Assembly (NCBI RefSeq): GCF_000737595.1
Contig: NZ_CP006271.1
Coordinates: 496,001-560,000, forward strand
Direction: 5' to 3'
Source of the DNA: Synechococcus sp. KORDI-52
GTDB lineage: Bacteria > Cyanobacteriota > Cyanobacteriia > PCC-6307 > Cyanobiaceae
Length of the DNA stretch: 64,000 bases
Under the pieces are notes generated by a model, which saw only the letters and a program-made list of their open reading frames with translations, was not told the origin of the DNA and searched no databases. The translations under genes were made by a program, and so were the position numbers. Shown in pieces: positions 1 through 9,868 of the stretch; within the stretch, counting starts at the first letter, position 1; every line of letters starts with the position of its first letter.

Positions 1-157
1 TCAGTTGGATCAGCGGCACGGCGGGAACGATCAGCAGCCTGAGCAACGGGATCTGGTTGAACACACCGTCAGCCCCGAGGCCGAAGGGAATTGCGTCACT
101 CCAGGGGAGCAGGTAAACCAGCGGTGCGACCAGCCGCTGCCAAAGAGGAATCTGCAC
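1..157 (-). CDS. Tic20-family membrane protein (partial, C-terminus off the left edge)
   Basis: The reverse strand from GTG at 157 stays open to the window edge and encodes about 52 residues. It begins with Trp-Gln-Arg-Leu, then a hydrophobic stretch ending in Leu-Leu-Pro-Trp-Ser-Asp, a hydrophilic connector rich in Gly/Ala/Asp, and a second hydrophobic segment. This 'YLLPWSDA' start is typical of the short cyanobacterial Tic20-like proteins, four-helix membrane proteins related to the chloroplast import component. The bacterial role is not settled. It lies just upstream of aroE on the same strand's opposite side order (aroE ends at 183, pointing toward it), so the two are probably co-transcribed. 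The assignment rests on only two of the expected helices. Confidence 0.6.
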   Translation of the reverse strand, partial: MQIPLWQRLVAPLVYLLPWSDAIPFGLGADGVFNQIPLLRLLIVPAVPLIQL

Positions 158-182
158 GGTGGGGCTAGGGATTGTTGGGACC

Positions 183-1052
183 TTAGGTCGCAAGAGCAGT
201 CGCGGCGGCGCTTCGCATCGTCTCGACAGGAACGTCGTTTTGACCACTCCAGAGCCGCAGCGAGGCAGCGCCCTGGTGCACCAGCATCTCGAGGCCATCG
301 ATGCACCGCTGGCCCCGTTGTTGCCCAGCGGTGAGCCAGCTGGTGGGCCTTGGTGTGTAGATCAGGTCGTAGAGAACCGCTTCGGAGCTCAGCCTGGACC
401 AGATTTCGGCCCCCAGTGGCATCGCCTCGGGGTCACCGTGCTGGGCCATGCCCACCGGGGTGGTGTTCACCACGAGAGCCGCTTGAGCGATGGCGTCATT
501 GAGCTGAGCTGCGTTGTCGAGACAGGGCGTCAGGGGGGCCTTGTCCTGCTGCAGAGCAGCGATGAAGGCTTGCAGTGTCTCGCTTCGGCGTCCCACAACG
601 GTGATGCTGCTGAGGTCCAGGGTCTGCAGGCCGGCCACCACCGCCCGCGCCGATCCGCCGCAGCCGATCACCACGGCATGGCGTCCACCCCAGAGTTCCT
701 TGACACCGAGGGGTGCGAGAAAGCCCTCCACGTCTGTGTTGGTGCCGAACCAGCCACCGCCCTCTCCTGGAATCAGGGTGTTGACGGCGCCGAGACGTTG
801 TGCCAGCGCGCTCAGTTCCTCGCAGAGACCCGCGATGGTTTGCTTGTGGGGGATGGTGACATTGAGGCCTTGGCAGCCAACAGCCCTGAGACCCTTCAAC
901 ACCTGATCAAGACTTTCGCTTTCGCAGGGCAGGGCCAGGTAGCGCCAGTTGAGCCCCATCGATGTGAGGGCTGCGTTCTGCATCACCGGCGACAGCGAGT
1001 GCCGTACCGGATGGCCAAGCAGGCCCACAAGGCTGGTGCCGCCGTTGATCAT
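183..1052 (-). CDS. aroE: Shikimate dehydrogenase
   Basis: Catalyses NADPH-dependent reduction of 3-dehydroshikimate to shikimate in aromatic amino-acid synthesis, in the cytosol. The N-terminal substrate site is clear: 'GHPVRHSLSPVMQNAAL' contains the SLSP shikimate-binding motif, and 'NVTIPHK' carries the catalytic lysine. 'VIGCGGSARAVV' is the NADP-binding glycine loop and 'NTTPVGM' is the conserved C-terminal motif. I place the start at ATG 1052 because homologues begin shortly before Val-Gly-Leu-Leu-Gly. The frame stays open 30 codons further, to 1142, but that extension would run into the dnaK promoter region. About 290 residues, normal for AroE. It is divergent from dnaK across about 116 bp. 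Confidence 0.95.
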   Translation of the reverse strand: MINGGTSLVGLLGHPVRHSLSPVMQNAALTSMGLNWRYLALPCESESLDQVLKGLRAVGCQGLNVTIPHKQTIAGLCEELSALAQRLGAVNTLIPGEGGGWFGTNTDVEGFLAPLGVKELWGGRHAVVIGCGGSARAVVAGLQTLDLSSITVVGRRSETLQAFIAALQQDKAPLTPCLDNAAQLNDAIAQAALVVNTTPVGMAQHGDPEAMPLGAEIWSRLSSEAVLYDLIYTPRPTSWLTAGQQRGQRCIDGLEMLVHQGAASLRLWSGQNDVPVETMRSAAATALAT

Positions 1053-1168
1053 TGCCAGGGCCGGATCGCTCCACCAGCCTGCCTGTTCGGGAACCACACC
1101 TCGCCTGTCACCGGGTTCGCTGTGGAGGATGAGTCCATTCAAATCACCATTTCAGGAGGTGGGCACCG

Positions 1169-3082
<1,914 letters not shown>

Positions 3083-3104
3083 TCGGTTGGTTCACCAACG
3101 CGTT

Positions 3105-3127
3105 AGGGCCCTGCGGGGCCCTTTTTT
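3105..3127 (+). terminator. Intrinsic terminator after dnaK
   Basis: AGGGCCC (3105-3111), loop TGCG, GGGCCCT (3116-3122), then T residues to 3127. It lies 22 bp after the dnaK stop. The stop codon of the convergent oxidase gene (3126-3128) sits in the T tract. Confidence 0.85.
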
Positions 3128-4178
3128 ATGCCTGCTCAGCGGCAGCGGCGACCCACTCGGCGGTGCCAGGCGTGAGCAGAACGCCGTTGCGGTAGTGCCC
3201 ACTGGCAAGGATCAACCCTGGTTCCAGCTCCTCCAGCAGAGGGGCCGGGCGATCCACGGGCCGAGCTCGCAGGCCACTCCAATGGCCAACCACCGTGGCT
3301 GAGCGCAGCCATTCCGGTGCCCGCTCATTCAGGTTGCGCATCAGGGTCAGAGGATCCTCCGAAGCGCGATCGCCCGGTTCCACGGTGGCCCCAAGCAGCA
3401 ACTGCCCGGGTGCGGTTGGAATCAGGTTGAAGCCCTGATCCACCAGCACTGAGGGCCAGTTGCTCCACGTTGTCGGACCCGTTGTCAGTTCCAGTGACAG
3501 GGCCTGGCCCAACACCGGTGTCATCGCTCGGGCCTGGCCCAGCGGTTCCAGCAAGGCGTCTGTGTTCAGGGCTGTGGAGAGCACCACAAGGTTGTGATCG
3601 GAGCTGTCTCCATCGGCGCGATGCACACACCAGTGGTTGTCGTTGCGCTCCAGGCGGATCACTGCCGTGGCATTCAGCTCCACGCTTTGCCCTGTCAACG
3701 CCTGTCGCAGGGCCAGTTGCAGCAGCAGTGGATCCACGCGACCGTCGTGGCGCGAGTGGAGACCGCCGTGGCTGGCCGTCGGCCAGACCGCTGCCAAGTT
3801 GGCGTTGGTGACCATCTGAAGGCCCAGGTCAACGCGCTGGGCGGCCAGCGACTCCATTCGCTCAGCCGCTCGTTCGTCCTCGGCGATTTGCAGCAGGCCT
3901 GGATGGAGCTTGAGGTCAGGCTGGTGAGCCTGCAGCGTTTCGATCCATTGCGGCCAGAGCTCCATGCTCCGGCGGCGAAGCCTCCAGCCCCGCCCGCTGC
4001 TGCGACGAAACACGTGGCCCATCAGCACCCCGAGGGATGCCGATGTTCCACTCAAATCATTTGCTGATCCCTTGCGATCAACGGACTGGTTCAGGCGAGG
4101 GTCGTAAACAGAAACAGCATGCCCTTGTTGGGCCAGATGCCAGGCGGTGCCAAGGCCGATGGCCCCGGCACCAATCAC
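3126..4178 (-). CDS. FAD-dependent amino-acid oxidase / glycine oxidase (ThiO-like)
   Basis: About 350 residues of the DAO superfamily. The N-terminus 'VIGAGAIGLGTAWHLAQQG' is the Rossmann dinucleotide-binding loop for FAD, and the C-terminal 'SGHYRNGVLLTPGTAEWV' is the family motif that contacts the flavin and closes the active site. In cyanobacteria, relatives are usually called ThiO, which oxidises glycine to the imine used for the thiazole of thiamine. D-amino-acid oxidase activity is equally possible from sequence. The GTG at 4178 lies only 14 bp after the psbQ stop on the same strand. Homologues often have two or three more residues before the first Val-Ile-Gly, so the start is tight. 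No thiamine genes are nearby. Confidence 0.75.
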   Translation of the reverse strand: MIGAGAIGLGTAWHLAQQGHAVSVYDPRLNQSVDRKGSANDLSGTSASLGVLMGHVFRRSSGRGWRLRRRSMELWPQWIETLQAHQPDLKLHPGLLQIAEDERAAERMESLAAQRVDLGLQMVTNANLAAVWPTASHGGLHSRHDGRVDPLLLQLALRQALTGQSVELNATAVIRLERNDNHWCVHRADGDSSDHNLVVLSTALNTDALLEPLGQARAMTPVLGQALSLELTTGPTTWSNWPSVLVDQGFNLIPTAPGQLLLGATVEPGDRASEDPLTLMRNLNERAPEWLRSATVVGHWSGLRARPVDRPAPLLEELEPGLILASGHYRNGVLLTPGTAEWVAAAAEQA

Positions 4179-4192
4179 TCCAACGGAGCGGG

Positions 4193-4651
4193 TCAGCTGA
4201 AGGCCTCAGCAGGGATCAAATCGCTGTAAGCGTCAAATCCGGCTGCCACCGCGCTGTACGACTTCTGCATGCGGCTGAAATCTTGCAGGCGTGCGGCTTC
4301 ATCCAGATCGGCCATGGCTTCCTTCAAGGAGCGAGCAACCTTGTCGGCCTTCTTGCGGTCGCTCTTGTCGAGGCGCTGGTTGATGTACAGCATTTCCCGT
4401 CCCACTTCCTGCATCGGCCCATGGATCAGGTTGCGGGTGAAGGTCCAGTCCTTGGCGCTCACCAGCCGAGCCAGCTCCGGCAAGCGGGACTTGGTGGCCT
4501 CGAAGGCGGAAGCTTGACGTTTGATCACAGACAGGTCTTCCGCTTTGACGCCTGCCGCCTGAACATGACTTGGGCTAACAAGGCCCAGGCCGATGGTGAT
4601 GCAGAGGCAGAACGCAGCCAGGCGTCTCAGAGCCTTCAGCATGGTGATCAA
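4193..4651 (-). CDS. psbQ: Photosystem II extrinsic protein PsbQ-like (CyanoQ)
   Basis: A 152-residue exported four-helix protein. The first ~33 residues form a signal peptide: Lys/Arg-rich start, hydrophobic core with Cys-Leu-Cys-Ile-Thr-Ile-Gly, then 'VQAAG', which suggests signal peptidase cleavage. No lipobox cysteine is placed as in many freshwater CyanoQ proteins, so it may be soluble in the lumen. The mature part, with 'DWTFTRNLIHGPMQEVGREM' and the following helix pairs, is typical of PsbQ, which stabilises the oxygen-evolving complex of photosystem II. A second ATG three codons in (4642) is a possible start. It is followed 14 bp later by the oxidase gene and is divergent from purU. 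Confidence 0.85.
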   Translation of the reverse strand: MITMLKALRRLAAFCLCITIGLGLVSPSHVQAAGVKAEDLSVIKRQASAFEATKSRLPELARLVSAKDWTFTRNLIHGPMQEVGREMLYINQRLDKSDRKKADKVARSLKEAMADLDEAARLQDFSRMQKSYSAVAAGFDAYSDLIPAEAFS

Positions 4652-4715
4652 AAAATTTTCAGCGACTTTAACCAGCCCCTTCAGCGCGGGAGAATTTGTT
4701 TTTCAAAGCGTTGTC

Positions 4716-5570
4716 GTGAGTGACGCAACGGTCATCCTTCAGATGATCTGCCCTGATCGCCCGGGCTTGGTCAGCGCATTGGCAGGTTGGGTGGCCGCCA
4801 ATGGCGGGAGCATTCGCCATGCCGATCACCACACCGACGCCGGAGCGGGGCTGTTTCTCAGCCGTATCGAATGGCAGCTCAAGGGGTTCGGCATTCCCAG
4901 GGATGCCTTGCCTGAGGCCGCTCAGGCTCTGGGCGAGCGGCTTGGTGGTGAAGTGCAGCTTCATTTCTCAGATGCGCTCCCCCGTGTGGCGATCTTCGCC
5001 AGCAAGCAGAGCCACTGCCTGCAGGATCTGCTCTGGCGTGTTCAAAGTGGTGAGTTACCGATGCAGGTTCCCCTGGTCATCGCCAACCATCCGGACTTGG
5101 AACCGCTGTGTGCATCGTTCGAAATTCCCTTCGTTTGTGTGCCTGTCAGGAAAGACGCCAAGGAGGAAGCCGAGCAGCACATGTTGCAGCTGCTTGAGGA
5201 GAACGCCGTTGAACTCGCAGTTTTGGCCAAGTACATGCAAGTGCTCAGTGCTGATTTCCTCGAGCGATTTCCGCAGGTGATCAACATTCATCATTCCTTT
5301 CTGCCTGCGTTCAAGGGTGCTCAGCCTTATCACCGGGCCTGGGACCGTGGGGTCAAGCTCATCGGCGCCACAGCGCACTACGTGACTGAGGATCTGGATG
5401 ACGGCCCGATCATTGAGCAAACCACGGTTCCCGTCAGCCACCGCGATGAGGTGGAGGATCTGATTCGCAAGGGTCGTGACACCGAACGTCTTGCTCTGGC
5501 CCGGGCTCTTCGCCTGCATCTGCGCCGTCAGGTGATGGTGTATCGCGGTCGTACAGCTGTTTTTGCATGA
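4716..5570 (+). CDS. purU: Formyltetrahydrofolate deformylase
   Basis: Hydrolyses 10-formyl-THF to THF and formate, balancing one-carbon pools. An N-terminal ACT domain ('LQMICPDRPGLVSALAGWV') precedes a formyltransferase-fold catalytic domain. That domain has 'HHSFLPAFKGAQPYHRAWD' and 'GATAHYVTEDLDDGPIIEQ', which carry the catalytic His and Asp of the formyl-THF hydrolase family. About 284 residues from GTG 4716. The frame is open further upstream but runs antisense through psbQ, so the internal GTG is preferred. The stop overlaps the next gene's ATG by 4 bp (ATGA), which suggests translational coupling to the membrane protein downstream. Confidence 0.93.
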   Translation: MSDATVILQMICPDRPGLVSALAGWVAANGGSIRHADHHTDAGAGLFLSRIEWQLKGFGIPRDALPEAAQALGERLGGEVQLHFSDALPRVAIFASKQSHCLQDLLWRVQSGELPMQVPLVIANHPDLEPLCASFEIPFVCVPVRKDAKEEAEQHMLQLLEENAVELAVLAKYMQVLSADFLERFPQVINIHHSFLPAFKGAQPYHRAWDRGVKLIGATAHYVTEDLDDGPIIEQTTVPVSHRDEVEDLIRKGRDTERLALARALRLHLRRQVMVYRGRTAVFA

Positions 5571-6844
5571 CGTCTCATCGCGGTCATCAGGCATTCCAGC
5601 TCGGCCTGTTTCTGCTTCCCTCCAGTGCTCTTCTCTCGGGTATTTGCCTGTTGGTGGCCTGTGTCAGGGGTAGTCGGGGTCGGGATTGGCCTTTTTGGCA
5701 GGACCGCTGGACGCAGCCGTTCCTGGTCGCTGCCCTGTTGATGTTGGTGGGGGCGCTGGGGGCGGAAACGGGGTCTCTGGCCTGGGCAGGGTTGGCCAAT
5801 TGGTTGCCGTTGTTCTGGGCTTTCTGGGCTTTTCAGCCCTATCTCGCCAGCGAACAGCAGCGCCGTCAGGCGGCTTGGATGCTGGTGGCCGGAACCTTGC
5901 CCGTGCTGCTCACTGGGCTGGGGCAAATGTTTCTGGGTTGGCAGGGGCCCTGGCAACTCGGAGGCGGCGCCATCATCTGGTTCGTCGCCCCGGGTGGCCA
6001 GCCTCAGGGTCGACTTTCAGCCCTGTTTGATTACGCCAACATCGCAGGTGCCTGGCTCGGGGTGGTTTGGCCCTTGATGCTGGCGGCTGTGCTGCGACCG
6101 GATGGTTGGTGGCGGCGTGGTGCTGCTCTGGTGCTCACGCTTTCAACGGTTCTGGCCATCGTGCTCACCCAGTCGCGCAATGCCATGGGAGGCCTTGCCC
6201 TGGCGATTCCCTTTGTCCTGGGGCCGATGCAGTGGTTCTGGTTGCTTCCCCTGCTGGTGCTGTTAGCCGCTCCGTTTGTGTTCGTGGTGCTGCCTGGTGT
6301 GCCTTCCGGATTGCGCCAACTGGCGATGGCTCTGGTGCCTGAGCCGATCCTTGAGCGGCTTCTGGAGCAGGGCGGGCCCACCGCCTGGAAACACACCCGC
6401 CTGGGGCAATGGGGGTATGCCTTGGAGTTGGTTGCGTCCCGTCCCTGGCTGGGCTGGGGGGCAGCTGCCTTCAGCGTGCTGTACCCGATCTATGCGGCCA
6501 AGCGTTGGCATGGCCATTCCCACAATCTCCCCCTGGAACTCGCGATCAGCCACGGCCTTCCGGTGATGATGTTGATTGTCGGAACGGTGCTGCTTCTGCT
6601 GGCGTTGGCCCTGCGTCGGGGAATGCTGCAGAAAGCGCCCATGGAGCGGGCCTGGTGGACTGCCACGCTTGTGTTGGTGGTGATGCATGCCACCGACCTG
6701 CCCTTTTTTGACAGTCGCCTCAACATTCTCGGTTGGACACTGTTGGCAGGTTTGGCCGCCTTCAACCAGGAGGTTGGGCCGATTCCACACCCAAGGCCTG
6801 ATCGTGATGGTCCCGCAGCATCGTCGGAGCCAGGGGCCCCCTGA
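5567..6844 (+). CDS. O-antigen ligase / polymerase-family (Wzy_C) membrane protein
   Basis: A 425-residue polytopic inner-membrane protein with about ten hydrophobic segments. 'LTQSRNAMGGLAL' in the middle and 'WLGWGAAAFSVLYPIYA...HGHSHNLPLEL' in the large loop are the signature region of the O-antigen ligase/Wzy_C family (HxHN-type motif). Members ligate or polymerise lipid-linked glycans. The cyanobacterial IctB protein, once proposed as a bicarbonate transporter, belongs to the same fold, so substrate cannot be assigned. It is translationally coupled to purU. Its 3' end overlaps the convergent radical SAM gene by 83 bp. Confidence 0.7.
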   Translation: MTSHRGHQAFQLGLFLLPSSALLSGICLLVACVRGSRGRDWPFWQDRWTQPFLVAALLMLVGALGAETGSLAWAGLANWLPLFWAFWAFQPYLASEQQRRQAAWMLVAGTLPVLLTGLGQMFLGWQGPWQLGGGAIIWFVAPGGQPQGRLSALFDYANIAGAWLGVVWPLMLAAVLRPDGWWRRGAALVLTLSTVLAIVLTQSRNAMGGLALAIPFVLGPMQWFWLLPLLVLLAAPFVFVVLPGVPSGLRQLAMALVPEPILERLLEQGGPTAWKHTRLGQWGYALELVASRPWLGWGAAAFSVLYPIYAAKRWHGHSHNLPLELAISHGLPVMMLIVGTVLLLLALALRRGMLQKAPMERAWWTATLVLVVMHATDLPFFDSRLNILGWTLLAGLAAFNQEVGPIPHPRPDRDGPAASSEPGAP

Positions 6845-8348
6845 GGTGGGTCCAGGGGAGGGTCGTTGAGGCTTCCCATGCTTCGTGGATCACCGCGCTC
6901 CAAGGTGGTGGTGATGGCAAGTTCGGCCCTGGCATTGGCTGGAGCTCACCGTTGAGGGCAGCCCGGTAGGTCTTTTTCCAGCCGCCCATGCTTTCGCGGC
7001 CCTCGCCAACGGCCGCGATCACCGGTGCCAGGCGACGGTCGCTGCGGGAGAGCAGGGCCTGTATCACGCTCCAGCCATAGCTCTCCGGGCGGAACTCGAT
7101 TCCCTTCGGTTTCAAACGCTTGGCCAGACGTTTGAGGCGCTTCTCTGCTTCCGGTCGAACCCCCTGCCATTGGAATGGGGTTTGGGCTTTGGGCACAAAG
7201 GTGCTCACCCCCAGGGTGAAGCGCAGTCCGGCGGTCCCTTTCTTGAGCGCCAGCAGAAGATCCGCCGTCGCTTCGACGTCTTCATCCGATTCCGTCGGCA
7301 GGCCCACCATCCCGTAGAGCTTGAGACCCGAAAGGCCGCCCTGTTTGGCGTGGCGAGCCGCTTCATGGATGGCCTCCGTGGTGAGTTTCTTGTTCACCAC
7401 CTCGCGCATCCGCTCACTGCCACTTTCGATGGCGATGGTGAGCGAGCGGCTGCCCCGTTTGGCCAGGATCCGACCCAAATCAGGGGTCACGGTGGCGGCC
7501 CTCACCGAGCTCACGCTGACGCGGGTGCCATCGAAACGGTCCTGATCCAGCCAGTGCAGCAGGTCGGCGAACTGGGGATGCTGGGTGACGGAGGCCCCCA
7601 AAAGGCCCAGGCGTTTGGTGGCCTGAAGACCTTTCTCCACGGCCGGGATCAGGCCGTTATCCAACGATGGGGTGCGGAACGGCAGCGTCAGGTAGCTGGC
7701 CAGACAGAACCTGCACAGTTCAGGACAACTGCGCACCACTTCCACCATATGGATGTCGGGCCAAGCGGCTTCGGGGGTGACCACCGTTGAGTGACTGAGG
7801 GTGTTGCCCCGCCAGGTCTGTTTTTCGACCAGGGCCGGCACTGCTGGATCGATCGGTTCCACCGCAATCAGTTCCCCATCGGAGTCGTATCGCGGGGCGT
7901 ATAGCGCCGGCACGTACACCCCCGGCACCTGCGCAAGCTGTCGGAGACGCTCCGCTCGGGGTGCCTGTCGGCAACTCTGCAGGGCATCGATGAAGGCGGG
8001 CAGCAGCAGTTCGCCATCCCCGAGCAGCACGGCATCAAAAAACGGCGCCAGGGGTTCCGGATTGGCCGTGAGCACCGGTCCGCCGCCGAACACGATCGGA
8101 TCTTCATCTCCCCGCTCCAGGGCCCAGACCGGAATGCGCTGGTTCTGCAGCAGCACCGGCAGCACCGGTCCATCCAGTTCCCAGCTCAGGGAGAGCCCGA
8201 ACAGATCGATGTGGCGTGGCATGGCATCACCCTGATCGGTGAACAGCCGGCGGACGTCCACATCCGATCGCTGCGCAAGGGTCGCCCAGACGATCTGATA
8301 GCCCAGGCTGGTGATCCCTACGGAATAGGTGCTGGGAAAGGCCAGCAC
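6762..8348 (-). CDS. B12-binding-domain-type radical SAM protein
   Basis: A 528-residue radical SAM enzyme. An N-terminal part resembles the cobalamin-binding-like domain of this group: 'FGGGPVLTANPEPLAPFFD' near residue 85. The core has the CxxxCxxC cluster motif 'CPELCRFC' near residue 210, and downstream 'SGSERMREVVNKKL' and 'LYGMVGLPTESDEDV' match SAM/substrate barrel motifs of the TIGR03960-like family. The reaction is unknown; cyanobacterial homologues are conserved but uncharacterised. The first usable start in frame is GTG 8348, yet the frame stays open through 8407 to the clc stop with no ATG/GTG/TTG. The true N-terminus may therefore use a weak start or lie upstream. The 3' end overlaps the O-antigen ligase-like gene. 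Confidence 0.8.
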   Translation of the reverse strand: MLAFPSTYSVGITSLGYQIVWATLAQRSDVDVRRLFTDQGDAMPRHIDLFGLSLSWELDGPVLPVLLQNQRIPVWALERGDEDPIVFGGGPVLTANPEPLAPFFDAVLLGDGELLLPAFIDALQSCRQAPRAERLRQLAQVPGVYVPALYAPRYDSDGELIAVEPIDPAVPALVEKQTWRGNTLSHSTVVTPEAAWPDIHMVEVVRSCPELCRFCLASYLTLPFRTPSLDNGLIPAVEKGLQATKRLGLLGASVTQHPQFADLLHWLDQDRFDGTRVSVSSVRAATVTPDLGRILAKRGSRSLTIAIESGSERMREVVNKKLTTEAIHEAARHAKQGGLSGLKLYGMVGLPTESDEDVEATADLLLALKKGTAGLRFTLGVSTFVPKAQTPFQWQGVRPEAEKRLKRLAKRLKPKGIEFRPESYGWSVIQALLSRSDRRLAPVIAAVGEGRESMGGWKKTYRAALNGELQPMPGPNLPSPPPWSAVIHEAWEASTTLPWTHLRGPLAPTMLRDHHDQALGVESAQPPG

Positions 8349-8404
8349 GGCCTTCAGGGCCTCAGGGTCCGGTGTGGCCGGATCGAAGAGCAGCGTTTCC
8401 TGGT

Positions 8405-9850
8405 TCAGCTGAGGTCTCCTGTTGGTCCTGATGGAGGGGTTGGTGGGCTGAATGGACGTCGATAGCGGTTGAGTTTCATCGTCATCCGATCTTCAGAGTC
8501 GAGCTCCATGCCCATCTGACGTTCGTAGATCGAGTGGGGATGGAACAGTCGGGCGACAACGAAGCTGGTGAGGCAGGCCACCAGGATCGGTTTGAGGATG
8601 AGCAGATCCTTGGTGAGCGCAAACGCCAGGAACATCGCTGAGATCGGGGTGCGGGAACAGCCGGCAACGAAGGCGCCCATACCCGCAAACACATAGGTGG
8701 TGGGCACATGGCCGGTGAGGGCCTCAACGCCACTGCCACCGGCCAAACCAATGGCCCCTCCCAGCGTCAGCATCGGCATAAACAATCCTCCCGGTGCTCC
8801 TGAGCCGGCCGCCAGACCGGTGCTGAAGAACAGGACCACAAAGCTGGCCAGGGCCAGGCTGATGTCGGCCTTGCCGGCTCCGATCAGGTGCTTCAGCTCG
8901 CTGGGGTTATGGAAGGCATCGGGCAGGGCTGCATAGACGCAGCCCAACACGAGTCCGCTCAGGGTCATGCGCAGGATCAGACGGTCACCGAACCAACGGT
9001 TGCCCTGCCGCTGCATGGTGAGCACGTAGCGGGTATAGAGCTCGGCCAGAACGCCGATCACCACGCCGAGAGCGATCAGGTACAGCAGATCCACAGGCAG
9101 GAAGCGCACCAGGGGGGTGTACTCCCGTTCCAGTTGAAATCCGATGGTGCTGTTGAGCCCGCCGCCCCCGGGGTTGAGGCCTAGAAAGCCGAGCACATCC
9201 GCAAGAGTGTCGGCCGAGAAGGTGGTGATGATCACCAGTAGCAGCACCACGGGCCTGGCGGAGTGGAGCAGCTCCTCGATCGCGTAGATGAATCCACCGA
9301 TGGGAGCACTGAACACGGAGGCAATACCGGCACCGCCACCGGCGGCCACAATCACCCGGCGAAAGGCCACCGGTGCCCGCAGCCAGCGGGACATCTGCCA
9401 GGCCACGGAGCCGCCCATCTGAACGGCGGGGCCTTCCGGGCCGAGGGGGAAACCCGAGCCGATGGCAATGATGCCGGCCACCAGTTTCACCAGGCCAACC
9501 CGAAGCCCCATCGGAACTGACCGGTGGCGCAGAAAGCCCATGATGTGGGTGATCCCCGCTCCGCCAGCGGCCGGAGACAGGTTGGTGATCAACCAGGCCG
9601 AGACCATGCCGCCGATGGCGCCGAGGGCGGGGAGCACCACCCAGGCTGGAAATTCATCGAGCAGGTCGAGCCGCCAATCCCGCAGCAGGTTGATGCCGCT
9701 GGTGAACAGCAGGCCGGTGATGGCAGCCCCAAGGCCCGTGAGCGCCAGAGCCAGAACCACCACCAGCCAGCGGCGTTCCAACAAACTCCTGATGCTCCGG
9801 CTGGAGCCCAGGAGGTGGCGTCGTTGTTTGGGTTCGCTCAGGGATTGCAC
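8405..9850 (-). CDS. ClC-family chloride channel / H+:Cl- antiporter
   Basis: A 481-residue membrane protein with the three ClC signatures: a motif-1 variant in 'PAAGGAGITHI', motif 2 'GSGFPLGPEGPAVQMG' with the gating glutamate of G-x-E-G-P kept, and motif 3 'GAPGGLFMPMLTLGG'. There are about twelve or more hydrophobic segments and no C-terminal CBS domains. The retained glutamate is required for proton-coupled gating in characterised family members; channel versus antiporter mode cannot be decided. GTG 9850 is the best start and lies 18 bp after the acnB stop. The stop at 8405 precedes the radical SAM start, so acnB, clc and the radical SAM gene may form one transcript. Confidence 0.9.
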   Translation of the reverse strand: MQSLSEPKQRRHLLGSSRSIRSLLERRWLVVVLALALTGLGAAITGLLFTSGINLLRDWRLDLLDEFPAWVVLPALGAIGGMVSAWLITNLSPAAGGAGITHIMGFLRHRSVPMGLRVGLVKLVAGIIAIGSGFPLGPEGPAVQMGGSVAWQMSRWLRAPVAFRRVIVAAGGGAGIASVFSAPIGGFIYAIEELLHSARPVVLLLVIITTFSADTLADVLGFLGLNPGGGGLNSTIGFQLEREYTPLVRFLPVDLLYLIALGVVIGVLAELYTRYVLTMQRQGNRWFGDRLILRMTLSGLVLGCVYAALPDAFHNPSELKHLIGAGKADISLALASFVVLFFSTGLAAGSGAPGGLFMPMLTLGGAIGLAGGSGVEALTGHVPTTYVFAGMGAFVAGCSRTPISAMFLAFALTKDLLILKPILVACLTSFVVARLFHPHSIYERQMGMELDSEDRMTMKLNRYRRPFSPPTPPSGPTGDLS

Positions 9851-9868
9851 AGATGAGGTGATCCGGGA

